A DNA stretch of 64,000 bases from an uncultured Desulfovibrio sp. (lineage in GTDB: Bacteria > Desulfobacterota > Desulfovibrionia > Desulfovibrionales > Desulfovibrionaceae): contig CAJXYU010000004.1 in assembly GCA_913063155.1 (NCBI GenBank), forward strand, positions 62,001 through 126,000, in the 5' to 3' direction. The notes beneath the pieces are model-generated. The model had not been told where the DNA came from. It saw only the letters and a list, made by a program, of their open reading frames with translations, and searched no databases. Below are positions 47,815 to 56,409 of this stretch, piece by piece. How positions within the stretch are numbered: position 1 is the stretch's first letter; every line of letters starts with the position of its first letter. The position numbers were made by a program, and so were the translations under genes.

Positions 47815-48882
47815 ATGAGAATGAAGACCTTCAGAGCACCTTCCCAAACTGAGGCCTACGCCTTGATCAAGGCGGACCTTGGTGAGGATGCGGTCATCCT
47901 TTCCAACAAAATGGTATCCGACAACGGCTCCAAATGCTGCGAGATCGTAGCGGCCATCGATGAAATACAGCAGACGGAGGCAAAGGAGCCGACCCGCGAC
48001 ATCATCATCGACGATGCCCTGAAGGAGAGCGTTGGCTGGAAGCACGAATGGGGGCAAATCAAAGGGCACCTCATGGCCCTGCTCAAGCCTCAAATGAACC
48101 TGCAAAGTCTCTCACCGCGCCAACAACTGGCCATGGAATACCTGGAACGGGAAGGTGTCGACAACGATGTCCTGCTGAACGTTTTCTACAAGTTGCGCGA
48201 CAACAGCAATCTGTCCATCCTGCGCGTGCTGGAGAAAATGGCTTCTGTAAAACCCCTTGGGGCGGACACGTGGAACAGAAAAATGCATGCCTTTGCGGGT
48301 CCGCACGGTTCAGGCAAAACCTCTGCTCTCATCAGAACGGCACTGCGCGAAAAAGCCAAAAACCAGGACATGTCCATCTGCCTGGTCGCCGCAGACGGGA
48401 ACAAAGGCAAGGGACGTTTGGTCCTCAAGCATTATACGGAACTCTCCGGCCTGGCCTATCGCGAACTCATTACCCATGAGGACGTCGCGGAACTCAGACG
48501 GGAGGCGGGAAAGTTCGACATGATTTTCATTGATCTCCCTGGAATGTCGGTCAATAACAAGCTTGAAGACTGGCTTCTCGCACATGGAATGGAAGGTTGG
48601 AATGATCTGGCCATCCACTTGGTGCTCAACCCTTATTACAGCTCTGAGCAATACCAGGTTTTTGCAGAGAGATATAAATCTTCAAAGCTTGCAAGCGTTA
48701 TCTGGACGAAACTCGATGAAGCCTGTACATTTGGGGCAATCTTGAACATGGCGTGCTCAAGCGGATTGCCAGTATCGGCATTGTCTTACGGTTCAGGTTT
48801 GAAAAACAGCATCACGCCCGCCACTAAGGAAATGCTCTGGCGCATGCTTTTCATGCGGCAGTTGCCCGGCTGCGAAAACTAA
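47815..48882 (+). CDS. flhF: FlhF-type SRP-family GTPase with altered switch motifs
   Basis: A 355-residue protein in the flhF position. The N-terminal MRMKTFRAPSQTEAYALIKADLG is diagnostic of FlhF, and an NG domain begins near 95. The P-loop is GPHGSGKTS (162-170) and G4 TKLDE is intact (298-302). However the DTYR-type G2 motif is replaced by ADGNKGKG (193-200) and the DTAGR G3 by DLPGM (240-244). FlhF fixes the site of polar flagella. GTP binding seems possible; hydrolysis may be impaired. Confidence 0.9.
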   Translation: MRMKTFRAPSQTEAYALIKADLGEDAVILSNKMVSDNGSKCCEIVAAIDEIQQTEAKEPTRDIIIDDALKESVGWKHEWGQIKGHLMALLKPQMNLQSLSPRQQLAMEYLEREGVDNDVLLNVFYKLRDNSNLSILRVLEKMASVKPLGADTWNRKMHAFAGPHGSGKTSALIRTALREKAKNQDMSICLVAADGNKGKGRLVLKHYTELSGLAYRELITHEDVAELRREAGKFDMIFIDLPGMSVNNKLEDWLLAHGMEGWNDLAIHLVLNPYYSSEQYQVFAERYKSSKLASVIWTKLDEACTFGAILNMACSSGLPVSALSYGSGLKNSITPATKEMLWRMLFMRQLPGCEN

Positions 48883-48900
48883 AGGAGGCCTTTAGCCGCC

Positions 48901-49728
48901 ATGACTTCCCGTTTCCCAATGGTTCTATCCGTCACCTCCGGCAAGGGGGGCGTGGGCAAGACCAACATCTCCGTCAACCTGGCTTACGCTTTCTCCCAGA
49001 TGGGCAAGAAGGTCGTACTTCTCGACGCCGACCTCGGCCTGGCCAATGTTGACGTCATTCTGGGCATGGCCCCGAAATATAATCTTTTCCATTTGTTCCA
49101 TGAAGACATGACCCTGGACAAGGTCCTGTTTGAAACACCTTACGGCTTTCGCATCCTGCCAGCCTCTTCCGGCGTAAGCGAGATGGTCAGCCTGGACAAG
49201 GGTCAAAAACTGGACCTGCTCGACGCCATGGACGCCATGGACGAGGAAATAGACTACCTCATCGTGGATACGGGAGCAGGCATCAATGACAATGTTCTGT
49301 ATTTCAATCTGGCCGTACAGGAAAGGCTGGTGGTGCTGACCCCTGAGCCGACTTCCCTGACCGACGCCTATGCGCTCATCAAAGTACTCAAACTTTATCA
49401 TGGGGTTGAGCGTTTCAGGATACTTGTTAATATGGTGAAGGACCAGAAATCAGCCAAGGAAGCCTACATCAAGCTCGCCAATGCGTGCGACCACTTCCTT
49501 GGCGGCGTATCCTTGGATCTTGTGGGATTCATCCCTCAGGACCCGCAGGTACGCAAATCCGTCATTGCGCAGGTACCTTTCTGCCATGGCGCACCGGATA
49601 GTCCGGCAAGCTTGGGACTCATGCAGGCCGCCCAAAAGGTGAGCACCTGGAAACCGACGACTGCGACTGATGGCAATATTAAGTTCTTCTGGAAAAAGCT
49701 CCTCTTCCAAGAGCGGTCCGTGGCATGA
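48901..49728 (+). CDS. flhG: FlhG/FleN MinD-like flagellar number regulator
   Basis: A 275-residue MinD-type ATPase. The deviant Walker A is KGGVGKT (15-21), with DADLGLANVDVILG and DTGAGINDNVLYF as the switch regions. It lacks the DQAG-like N-terminal helix extension seen in some FlhG proteins. FlhG restrains flagellar number through FlhF and, in some species, transcription. AGGAGG precedes the ATG by 12 bases. Its last 59 bases overlap fliA in another frame. Confidence 0.94.
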   Translation: MTSRFPMVLSVTSGKGGVGKTNISVNLAYAFSQMGKKVVLLDADLGLANVDVILGMAPKYNLFHLFHEDMTLDKVLFETPYGFRILPASSGVSEMVSLDKGQKLDLLDAMDAMDEEIDYLIVDTGAGINDNVLYFNLAVQERLVVLTPEPTSLTDAYALIKVLKLYHGVERFRILVNMVKDQKSAKEAYIKLANACDHFLGGVSLDLVGFIPQDPQVRKSVIAQVPFCHGAPDSPASLGLMQAAQKVSTWKPTTATDGNIKFFWKKLLFQERSVA

Positions 49729-50455
49729 TCTGGAGTCGGGCGCCAAGGCATGGGGCGATTTCTCGCCTCGTGACCGGGAAAACATCGTCCGCCATTATGC
49801 TCCGAAGATCAGGATCCTCGCACTGCGAATGAAGGCCAAGTTGCCTCACACTGTCGAACTCAACGAATTGATCAGTGCAGGCAGTCTTGGGCTGCTCGAT
49901 GCTTTGGGCAAGTTCAATCCGGCTCTGAAGATAAAATTCGAAACCTACTCCGAAAGCAGGATCAAAGGCGCCATGCTCGACGAGCTACGCCGTATGGACT
50001 GGTTTTCCCGGGGACTGCGCCAAAAGGTCAAAGTCCTGGAAGACGCCATGCGCCAGATCGAGCATGAGACCGGCATGACGCCGACGGCGGAACAGTTGGA
50101 AAAACATACGGGAATGTCCCAAAAGGAAGTGCAACAAGGGCTTGAGGCGCTTCAGAACCAGATGTGCGTCAGCATCGATGCTTTTCATGAAAATCTGTTG
50201 ACCAAAGGTGATCGGCAGGACGACGAGCCGTTCCAATCGACCGCCTTCCATGAATTGGTTGACAAAGTAGCCCATCTCATTGAGGAATTGACCCCAAGGG
50301 AAAAATTGGTAATATCTCTCTATTATGGCGAGGAACTGAATATGAAGGAAGTCGCCGAAGTCATGGATATTACCGAGGGACGAGTTTCTCAGCTCCACTC
50401 GCAGGCCTTGATCAAACTGAGGAAAAATTTTAAGGCCCGTTATGAAAATGAGTAA
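49670..50455 (+). CDS. fliA: RNA polymerase sigma factor FliA (sigma-28)
   Basis: A 261-residue sigma-28 factor. Region 2 includes NIVRHYAPKIRILALRMKAK, ELNELISAGSLGLLDALGKF and KFETYSESRIKGAMLDELRRMDW. Region 3 has MRQIEHETGMTPTAEQLEKHTGMS. Region 4 has LTPREKLVISLYYGEELNMKEVAEVMDITEGRVSQLHSQAL. It controls late flagellar and chemotaxis genes. No usable start lies after the flhG stop, so the ATG at 49670 gives a 59-base overlap. A matching promoter is at 27448. Confidence 0.95.
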   Translation: MAILSSSGKSSSSKSGPWHDLESGAKAWGDFSPRDRENIVRHYAPKIRILALRMKAKLPHTVELNELISAGSLGLLDALGKFNPALKIKFETYSESRIKGAMLDELRRMDWFSRGLRQKVKVLEDAMRQIEHETGMTPTAEQLEKHTGMSQKEVQQGLEALQNQMCVSIDAFHENLLTKGDRQDDEPFQSTAFHELVDKVAHLIEELTPREKLVISLYYGEELNMKEVAEVMDITEGRVSQLHSQALIKLRKNFKARYENE

Positions 50456-50477
50456 AAATCAGTAAAAGGAGACATAT

Positions 50478-50858
50478 ATGCCCGCTGATACTAGCATGCG
50501 CATCCTTGTGGTCGACGATTTTTCCACCATGCGCAAGATCGTCAAAAACATCCTGCGACAGCTCGGCTTCACCAACATAGTCGAGGCCGATGATGGAACC
50601 ACGGCATGGGATGTTCTGAACAAGGACAACATCGACTTCATTGTTTCCGACTGGAACATGCCCAAAATGTCCGGCATCGAACTGCTGCGTAAAGTTCGCG
50701 ACAGTGAAGAATATGCGGATATTCCTTTCCTGATGGTTACTGCGGAAGCACAACAGGAAAACATCATTGAGGCTGTACAGGCAAAAGTTTCCAACTATAT
50801 CGTGAAGCCTTTCACGCCGGAAACACTGAGCCAGAAAATCGAAAAGATTTTCCAATAA
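50478..50858 (+). CDS. cheY: CheY-type response regulator
   Basis: A 126-residue single receiver domain. The acid pocket is Asp13-Asp14, the phosphorylation site Asp58 (VSDWNMPKMSG), the switch Thr88 and the conserved Lys110 (YIVKPF). The sequence is very close to CheY of polar flagellates in style (TMRKIVKNILRQLGF). CheY-P binds the flagellar switch FliM. AGGAGA precedes the ATG. Its place between fliA and fliL points to flagellar control. Confidence 0.93.
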   Translation: MPADTSMRILVVDDFSTMRKIVKNILRQLGFTNIVEADDGTTAWDVLNKDNIDFIVSDWNMPKMSGIELLRKVRDSEEYADIPFLMVTAEAQQENIIEAVQAKVSNYIVKPFTPETLSQKIEKIFQ

Positions 50859-50891
50859 CTCGCGGCTTGCCCGCGTAAGGCGTAACAACAT

Positions 50892-51623
50892 ATGGTTCTG
50901 CTCGTCCCGGACGGTCCAGATGAGATTGCGGAAGACTCCGCTGAGAACTCCATGGAACCGTCCGGGCAGCCCAAGGCCCAACTGGATGACAGCGAGGCCA
51001 GCAGAGCGACACAAAAGGTTGATCTGGACCTTGATGACGCCCCGTTTCTTGAGGACGAGGAAGAGGAGGAAGTGGAACTAGAGGAGGCTCCTGAAGCTGA
51101 GTCTCCCCCAGAAGAACCTAAAGAGAAAAAAGAACTCCCGGCCATTTTCAAGAACAAGCTGTTCTACATGGCTATCGTCATTGTCGCGCTGCTCGTCGTC
51201 ATTGCCTTTCTCCTTTTCAGCCGCCCCGAAGCCCCCTCTCCTCCGCCCCAACCCGAACCTGAACCGGTCGAACAACCGCAGGTGGAGCCCGTACCCGAAC
51301 CCGAACCGGAAGTCCCCGGTGAAATCCTGCTCAGGCTCGATCCCTTCCTCATCGAACAGAAAGATGAAAAAGGCGCCATCCGCTTCCTGGAAGTGCGGTT
51401 GGTGCTGAATACGACGGATGAAGCCCTTGCCCGTCAGTTCAAGCAGGAAACCTTCACCGTCCGGAATGCTCTGTACTATTACTTGAAGAATAAGGATTTA
51501 CAGTTTTTATCCGATAAGAAGAATGCGGAGAAACTGAAACAGGAGCTTCTTGCTGTCGTGAACCAGTACATGGGGTTCGGTCAGTTCAAGACCCTGCTGT
51601 TTGAACAATACCTTGTGAGGTGA
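50892..51623 (+). CDS. fliL: FliL-like flagellar basal-body-associated protein with acidic N-terminal extension
   Basis: A 243-residue protein. Residues 1-80 are a very acidic, disordered cytoplasmic tail (six consecutive Glu/Asp around 55-60). A transmembrane helix spans about 91-110, then a Pro/Glu linker (112-143), and the periplasmic FliL domain (EILLRLDPFLIEQ to the end). Typical FliL is about 155-180 residues with a short N terminus, so the extension is unusual. FliL supports stator function. Confidence 0.87.
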   Translation: MVLLVPDGPDEIAEDSAENSMEPSGQPKAQLDDSEASRATQKVDLDLDDAPFLEDEEEEEVELEEAPEAESPPEEPKEKKELPAIFKNKLFYMAIVIVALLVVIAFLLFSRPEAPSPPPQPEPEPVEQPQVEPVPEPEPEVPGEILLRLDPFLIEQKDEKGAIRFLEVRLVLNTTDEALARQFKQETFTVRNALYYYLKNKDLQFLSDKKNAEKLKQELLAVVNQYMGFGQFKTLLFEQYLVR

Positions 51624-51626
51624 GCC

Positions 51627-51959
51627 ATGGTGGGCTCCAGTCCACTAGACCTTCCGGTCCTCATATCGCAGCTGCATCATGTGCAGAAGATCGCCAATGC
51701 CGAACTGGTGAAGTCCGACATTCAGAAGCAGATCTTTGCGCCCATGCTGGCAGAGCATCTTCGCAAACAAGGCAAGGAACAAGTCCAGAGCATCGACAAA
51801 AAGGAAAAGGCCGAAGCTGTCGACCGTGACGGTTCAAACAAACAGAAGCAGGAATTCCAATCCAGGAAGAAAAAGGAAGAAGAAAGCCAACTCTCGGAGG
51901 AGACCACGACCTCCAACGCCTCTCCATGGGCCGGCAATATAATCAACGTCAAGATCTGA
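51627..51959 (+). CDS. Small charged flagellar-operon protein of unknown function
   Basis: A 110-residue protein. The first 45 residues (LDLPVLISQLHHVQKIANAE and after) are helical; the rest is rich in Lys, Glu, Gln and Ser and probably disordered. There is no membrane segment or Cys. GAGGTGAGCC precedes the ATG, three bases after fliL. It may be a component specific to flagellar operons of this lineage; no family was recognised. Confidence 0.75.
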   Translation: MVGSSPLDLPVLISQLHHVQKIANAELVKSDIQKQIFAPMLAEHLRKQGKEQVQSIDKKEKAEAVDRDGSNKQKQEFQSRKKKEEESQLSEETTTSNASPWAGNIINVKI

Positions 51960-52036
51960 CAGCCATCACTCATTGATTTCTCCTGTGAAAACAGGCAAAA
52001 ATAGGCTCGGTTGTACTTCTAACCAAGCAGGAGACC

Positions 52037-52444
52037 ATGTCTACCGCATTGCTCGTTTTTTTTTCCATAACTGAGATAGCCCTGCTGTGTATCATCGTGC
52101 TGTTTTTCGTACGTCTGCGCAAATCCGAGGCGCTTCTTTCGCAGGTACAGGCCAAACAGGAGGAATTCATCAACCGCCTGCACTTCAACGCCCAACTGGA
52201 GAACCAGATGGTGGCCACCTTCGAACAACGTCAATCCGAACTGGCCGAACTCAACGATCAGCTTGAAGACAGGATCAAGAAGCTCAAAAAACTCATGCGT
52301 CAAGCTGACGAATATTCCAAATCGCCTCAGTTCCTGAGACAGATTGTCCTCGACGGGCATAGGGCCGGAAAATCCCCAGCTGTGCTTGCGCGCAAGTCCG
52401 GGTTGAGCCTGGATGAGGTGGAACTCATCATCGGACGCGGTTAG
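52037..52444 (+). CDS. DUF2802-like membrane-anchored coiled-coil protein
   Basis: A 135-residue protein. An N-terminal membrane helix (LLVFFSITEIALLCIIVLFFV, about 5-25) is followed by a coiled coil (28-85) and a small C-terminal helix-turn-helix-like end, AGKSPAVLARKSGLSLDEVELIIG. This matches the DUF2802 layout seen in flagellar loci of proteobacteria. AGGAGACC precedes the ATG. The next gene starts directly after its stop. Confidence 0.78.
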   Translation: MSTALLVFFSITEIALLCIIVLFFVRLRKSEALLSQVQAKQEEFINRLHFNAQLENQMVATFEQRQSELAELNDQLEDRIKKLKKLMRQADEYSKSPQFLRQIVLDGHRAGKSPAVLARKSGLSLDEVELIIGRG

Positions 52445-53293
52445 GTGACGTCATTGAAAATTCGACAGGGTAAATCCTCATTGGGCGGTTGGGGGGCCGG
52501 AAACCAGGAGCGAGCGGAGGCCTTCAGAAGAACCCATCATGTCGGACAAAAAGTACATGGCCGCCTGATCCGCTGGGAAGGCCCTGGACTCGCCTGGGTC
52601 AATATCGGGAATCAACCTCTCTTGGCCCAGATCCAGTCCCGCCCGGCTCATGGCGCGCGTCTCACCTTCATCATCAAGAAGCTGAAACCGGAAATCATGC
52701 TCAAGGAAATTTTCGGAGGAAGCCAGGCCGGCCTGCCTGTCTTCGATCTCATCAAGGATTTCACCGCACTTCGGGCCGAGTTTGAGGCTGCCGGCGCCTC
52801 GATATGGTCTACCTTTTCAGCGGGGAATAACGAATCGGTCAACCGACAATCCTTCTTTGAAAAGCTGAAGAACGACGAAGACACAGCACTGGCGTTTCAA
52901 GCTGTGACGGCTAGCGCCGCACGTATCAACTCGTTTCTGGCGTCCAATGAGACCTTTTTCTATTGGCCTTGGATGCAGCCCGGAGGAAGAAGCCAAGCCG
53001 CCGTTGTTCGACGCAAACCGCAAGACGATTCGCCGGACATGTCTTTCTTTGAAATGACCAATGAATTTGAGTCGGCCAACTTCGGATTAGTACAGATCAA
53101 CACCCTTTACCGTCACCCTACTGTTGGATACCGGATCCTGGCCCAAATCCTCCCTCATGCGGGCTCCATCAAGAGGCGCTTGACGCCGCTGCCGTTCCCC
53201 GGGAATCTGGAGGTAAACTGCATCGGCCTTGAGCGCCTGCCGGCCAACAAACACGGTGGTATCCTTTCCGAACTCCTACTGTCTTCGTCATAA
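52445..53293 (+). CDS. Flagellar-operon protein of unknown function with beta-barrel-like core
   Basis: A 282-residue protein starting at GTG 52445, immediately after the previous stop. Residues 30-85 (VGQKVHGRLIRWEGPGLAWVNI and following LAQIQSRP...LTFIIKKL) look like a small beta barrel of the kind found near FliK C-terminal or PilZ-type proteins. The remainder is mixed alpha/beta without recognised motifs. No signal or membrane segment. It ends the operon at a terminator. Its role is unknown. Confidence 0.72.
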   Translation: MTSLKIRQGKSSLGGWGAGNQERAEAFRRTHHVGQKVHGRLIRWEGPGLAWVNIGNQPLLAQIQSRPAHGARLTFIIKKLKPEIMLKEIFGGSQAGLPVFDLIKDFTALRAEFEAAGASIWSTFSAGNNESVNRQSFFEKLKNDEDTALAFQAVTASAARINSFLASNETFFYWPWMQPGGRSQAAVVRRKPQDDSPDMSFFEMTNEFESANFGLVQINTLYRHPTVGYRILAQILPHAGSIKRRLTPLPFPGNLEVNCIGLERLPANKHGGILSELLLSSS

Positions 53294-53298
53294 AAAAA

Positions 53299-53320
53299 GC
53301 CCGCTGCAAGGCGGGCTTTC
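53299..53320. terminator. Terminator of the flagellar operon (bidirectional with lpxC)
   Basis: A GCCCGC/GCGGGC core extended by AAA/TTT with a six-base loop, between convergent genes; seven A residues precede and TTTCTGCTC follows. Confidence 0.8.
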
Positions 53321-53349
53321 TGCTCAAACCAATAAGTAGCGGAAAGTTA

Positions 53350-54282
53350 TTACGCAACGCTAGGAATAACACCCAGCCCATTCATGGAGGCTTCCTCCAT
53401 TTCTTCTGCAACCTTTGTCTTTGCGGGTTCCAGGACCAGCTCTTCCAGATACATATCCCTATTGGCGTCGATATACCGCAGGAACTCGTTGTTCATGGCA
53501 TGACCGGAGGCGAATACTTCAAAATGCCCCATAATGGGTTGCCCCATGATGGCCATGTCTCCCACGAAATCGAGAAGCTTATGGCGGACAAATTCATCCT
53601 TGAAACGCAATCCTTCGGCATTGAGGATTCCGTACTCGTCCAGAACGACGGCGTTGTCCAAAGATCCGCCAAGCGCCAACCCATTGGCATGCAAATAGTC
53701 GACTTCCTTGAGGAAACCAAAAGTGCGTGCTTTGGCGACTTCTTTTGCAAATGTGCCGGGAGTCACTTCCATCACCATGCGTTGGCGACCGATGAAAGGA
53801 TGAGCGAAATCAATGGTGTAATCGATACGGAAACCGGTATAGGGACGAGCCTTGATGAACTTGCCATCCTGCTCGAAATTGACGGGCTTTTTAAAAGAAA
53901 GGATCTTGCTGGGTTTATTGAGCTGACGAACACCGGCCTGCTTGAGCAAATACACGAACGGCGCTGCACTGCCGTCCATGATGGGTAGTTCGTCTCCGTC
54001 AACTTCTATATGGATATTGTCGATGCCCATTCCCCGCACTGCAGCCAGAAGATGCTCTACCGTGGCAACGGTATCCTTACCGGTGCCGATGGTGGTGGCA
54101 AGACCGGTTTCAACCACCAGATTAGGCTTTGGGCTGATGAAGGATGATCCGGAACCGTTACGAACCGAAAAAAGCATACCTGTATCTTCTGACGCGGGCC
54201 GCAAGGTCATTTCCACCTGTTTCCCGCTGTGGAGTCCAATGCCGGTGCAACGGACAGTCTTATGAATCGTGGTTTGTAGCAT
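53350..54282 (-). CDS. lpxC: UDP-3-O-acyl-N-acetylglucosamine deacetylase LpxC
   Basis: A 310-residue zinc deacetylase catalysing the committed step of lipid A synthesis. It opens with QTTIHKTVRCTGIGLHSGK. Zinc ligands are the His of VATVEHLLAAVRGMGIDN and the His and Asp of FVRHKLLDFVGDMA. The general-base Glu is in the VEHLLAA-ELPIMDGSAAPFV region, and the C-terminal SGHAMNNEF carries the catalytic His. GGAGGA precedes the ATG. It is monocistronic, separate from the other lpx genes, and has a sigma-54-type promoter 20 bases upstream. Confidence 0.96.
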   Translation of the reverse strand: MLQTTIHKTVRCTGIGLHSGKQVEMTLRPASEDTGMLFSVRNGSGSSFISPKPNLVVETGLATTIGTGKDTVATVEHLLAAVRGMGIDNIHIEVDGDELPIMDGSAAPFVYLLKQAGVRQLNKPSKILSFKKPVNFEQDGKFIKARPYTGFRIDYTIDFAHPFIGRQRMVMEVTPGTFAKEVAKARTFGFLKEVDYLHANGLALGGSLDNAVVLDEYGILNAEGLRFKDEFVRHKLLDFVGDMAIMGQPIMGHFEVFASGHAMNNEFLRYIDANRDMYLEELVLEPAKTKVAEEMEEASMNGLGVIPSVA

Positions 54283-54312
54283 TATTCCTCCGCTTGAAAG
54301 TCACTCTCACCT

Positions 54313-54328
54313 AGCAAAAACGGTGCCA
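54313..54328 (-). promoter_or_regulatory. Sigma-54 (RpoN) promoter of lpxC
   Basis: Reverse-strand TGGCACCGTTTTTGCT (54328-54313) fits TGGCAC-N5-TTGCW with exact GG/GC spacing. Predicted start is near 54302, leaving a 19-20 base leader with GGAGG before the ATG at 54282. An AGACT-N5-AGTCT dyad at 54380-54394 is a candidate activator site about 55-70 bases upstream of the -24 element. Confidence 0.78.
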
Positions 54329-54379
54329 CAAACAAAAAATACGATAACCACTTGATTTTCATAAAATAAAAAAAATTCT

Positions 54380-54394
54380 AGACTTTTTCAGTCT
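54380..54394 (-). promoter_or_regulatory. Candidate activator dyad upstream of the lpxC promoter
   Basis: AGACT-TTTTC-AGTCT is a perfect 5-base inverted repeat in an A/T-rich stretch, at a distance usual for enhancer-binding proteins. Short dyads arise by chance in such DNA. The rest of 54283-54461 shows no gene. Confidence 0.3.
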
Positions 54395-54461
54395 TGTTGT
54401 ATTTCCGCAAAGCGTTGTGTTTTTTCAACAACATCCGCCGACATTTGTTGCATTTCTGCGA

Positions 54462-55322
54462 TTATATTTTTTGTGCAACTGCGATTCGATCATGCCCGGA
54501 CAGGTCCTTACGTACGACAATCCCTGCCAATTCGGTATCATATTGATGCAGTATTTTTTTCACGCCTTCGCCCTGTCGCCACCCGAATTCAAAAAACAGC
54601 TTTCCGCCACTTCGGAGCATATCGACAATTCGAGGCAAAAATTCACGAATGTGATCCAAACCGTCCTCACCGCTCGTCAGGGCCATCTTCGGTTCAAAAT
54701 TACGCACCTCTTCCGAGACTTCGAAATATTCCTCTTCGGTAACGTAAGGAGGGTTGGAGACGACCAAATCAAAACACCACTTCTTGGACAAAGGCCGGCA
54801 AAAATCCGCATGCACAAACTGCACTCTGTCTGCCACCCCGTGTCTGTCGGCGTTCTCCCGGGCAATGGCGAGGGCATCACGGCTCAAATCCACAGCAACG
54901 CCCTTTGCCCTGGGGAACACATGAGCCAAGGTCACGGCCAAAATACCGGATCCTGTTCCCAAATCGGCAAAAACGAACTCATCCTCACTCGCATACTCCG
55001 CCTCGCAAAATTCAATGATATGCTCGGTTTCAGGCCTTGGGACGAGCACACCCGGACCTACCTTGAAGTCAAGACCATAAAACTCCCTGTTTCCAACGAG
55101 ATAGGCCACAGGCTCTCCCTGTTCCCGGCGATAAACGAGCTTTTCATACAAAACCGCCTCCTCCGAAGAGAGGAGACGGTCTCCATTCAAAAGCACATTT
55201 ATACGCGAACAATTCAGCACATGTGCAAGCAGCACTTCCGCCGAAAGCTTGGGGGAGTCCACACCGCTCTTTTCAAGCACGCCTCCGGCGAACTTGAGAC
55301 ACTGTCTGACAGTGGGCTCCAC
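54462..55322 (-). CDS. prmC: Peptide chain release factor N5-glutamine methyltransferase PrmC
   Basis: A 286-residue enzyme methylating the GGQ glutamine of release factors. The N-terminal helical domain is followed by the SAM site VFADLGTGSGILAVTLA and the catalytic FDLVVSNPPYVTEEEY. The GTG at 55322 gives the normal family length and has a GGGA-type site; an earlier GTG (55367) would overlap prfA by 32 bases. It directly follows its substrate gene prfA, the standard order. Confidence 0.95.
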   Translation of the reverse strand: MEPTVRQCLKFAGGVLEKSGVDSPKLSAEVLLAHVLNCSRINVLLNGDRLLSSEEAVLYEKLVYRREQGEPVAYLVGNREFYGLDFKVGPGVLVPRPETEHIIEFCEAEYASEDEFVFADLGTGSGILAVTLAHVFPRAKGVAVDLSRDALAIARENADRHGVADRVQFVHADFCRPLSKKWCFDLVVSNPPYVTEEEYFEVSEEVRNFEPKMALTSGEDGLDHIREFLPRIVDMLRSGGKLFFEFGWRQGEGVKKILHQYDTELAGIVVRKDLSGHDRIAVAQKI

Positions 55323-55335
55323 GGAATTTCCCGAC

Positions 55336-56406
55336 CTAATTTTCAGCCTGTAGCTTGAGCGCTTCACTCTGGTAATGACTGATGAGAGAATCCACCAACT
55401 CGCTCATATCGCCTTCCATGACTTGATCCAGCTTGTACAAAGTCAGGTTGATGCGGTGATCAGTCACGCGGCCTTGAGGGAAGTTGTAGGTACGAATACG
55501 CTCGGAACGATCGCCGGAGCCGACTTGGCTGCGGCGGGTTGCATCCTCTTCGGCCTTGGCCTTTTCCTGCTCATGCTGCAGCAATCTGGAGCGCAGGACC
55601 TTGAGTGCCTTGGCCTTGTTCTTGTGTTGAGACTTCTCGTCCTGGCAGGAAACGACCACACCGGTGGGAATGTGGGTGACGCGCACGGCGGAGTCCGTGG
55701 TGTTGACGGACTGTCCGCCCGGTCCAGAGGCACGGAAGACATCGATACGCAAATCCTCAGTGCGGATATCGATATCCACTTCTTCGGCCTCGGCCATAAT
55801 GGCCACTGTAACGGCGGAAGTATGAATACGCCCTTGAGACTCGGTGGCGGGCACGCGCTGGACACGATGAGTGCCGGACTCATATTTGAGTTTGCTGTAG
55901 ACTTTTTCGCCGGAAATGGAGGCAATGATTTCCTTAAATCCCCCGGTGCCGGTGTCACTGGCGCTCAGAACTTCCACCTTCCATTTGGTGGCTTCGGCAA
56001 AGCGGGTGTACATGCGGAACAAGTCGGCAGCAAAAAGCGCGGCCTCTTCCCCGCCGGTGCCGGCACGGATTTCCAGAATGATGTTCTTCTCATCCATGGG
56101 ATCCTTGGGAAGGAGCAGTATTTTGAGTTCTTCCTCCAGCCTTGGAAGCTCCGACTCGAGAGATTCGATCTCGGCCTTGGCCATTTCGCGGATCTCTTCG
56201 TCGTCATCCTTGAGCATCTCGCGGTTATCTTCCAAGTCCTGCCTGTATTTCTTGTATGTGCGGTACACACTGACGATCTCACCGAGCTCAGCATGGGATT
56301 TGCTGACCTTGGTATAGCGCTTCTGATCGTTGAAAATCTCGGGAGCGGCCAACTCCTTTTCAAGGTCGAGATATGTCTGTTCAATATCTTCCAACTTGCC
56401 AAACAT
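55336..56406 (-). CDS. prfA: Peptide chain release factor 1
   Basis: A 356-residue RF1. The PAT-type codon-recognition region is near residues 185-195, and the catalytic loop [18 protein letters not shown] is at about 228-245. The C-terminal [23 protein letters not shown] is canonical. It terminates translation at UAG and UAA. GAGGAG lies six bases before the ATG. It follows the DUF1385 gene by three bases and is coupled in an operon rpmE-DUF1385-prfA-prmC. Confidence 0.97.
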   Translation of the reverse strand: MFGKLEDIEQTYLDLEKELAAPEIFNDQKRYTKVSKSHAELGEIVSVYRTYKKYRQDLEDNREMLKDDDEEIREMAKAEIESLESELPRLEEELKILLLPKDPMDEKNIILEIRAGTGGEEAALFAADLFRMYTRFAEATKWKVEVLSASDTGTGGFKEIIASISGEKVYSKLKYESGTHRVQRVPATESQGRIHTSAVTVAIMAEAEEVDIDIRTEDLRIDVFRASGPGGQSVNTTDSAVRVTHIPTGVVVSCQDEKSQHKNKAKALKVLRSRLLQHEQEKAKAEEDATRRSQVGSGDRSERIRTYNFPQGRVTDHRINLTLYKLDQVMEGDMSELVDSLISHYQSEALKLQAEN

Positions 56407-56409
56407 ATA

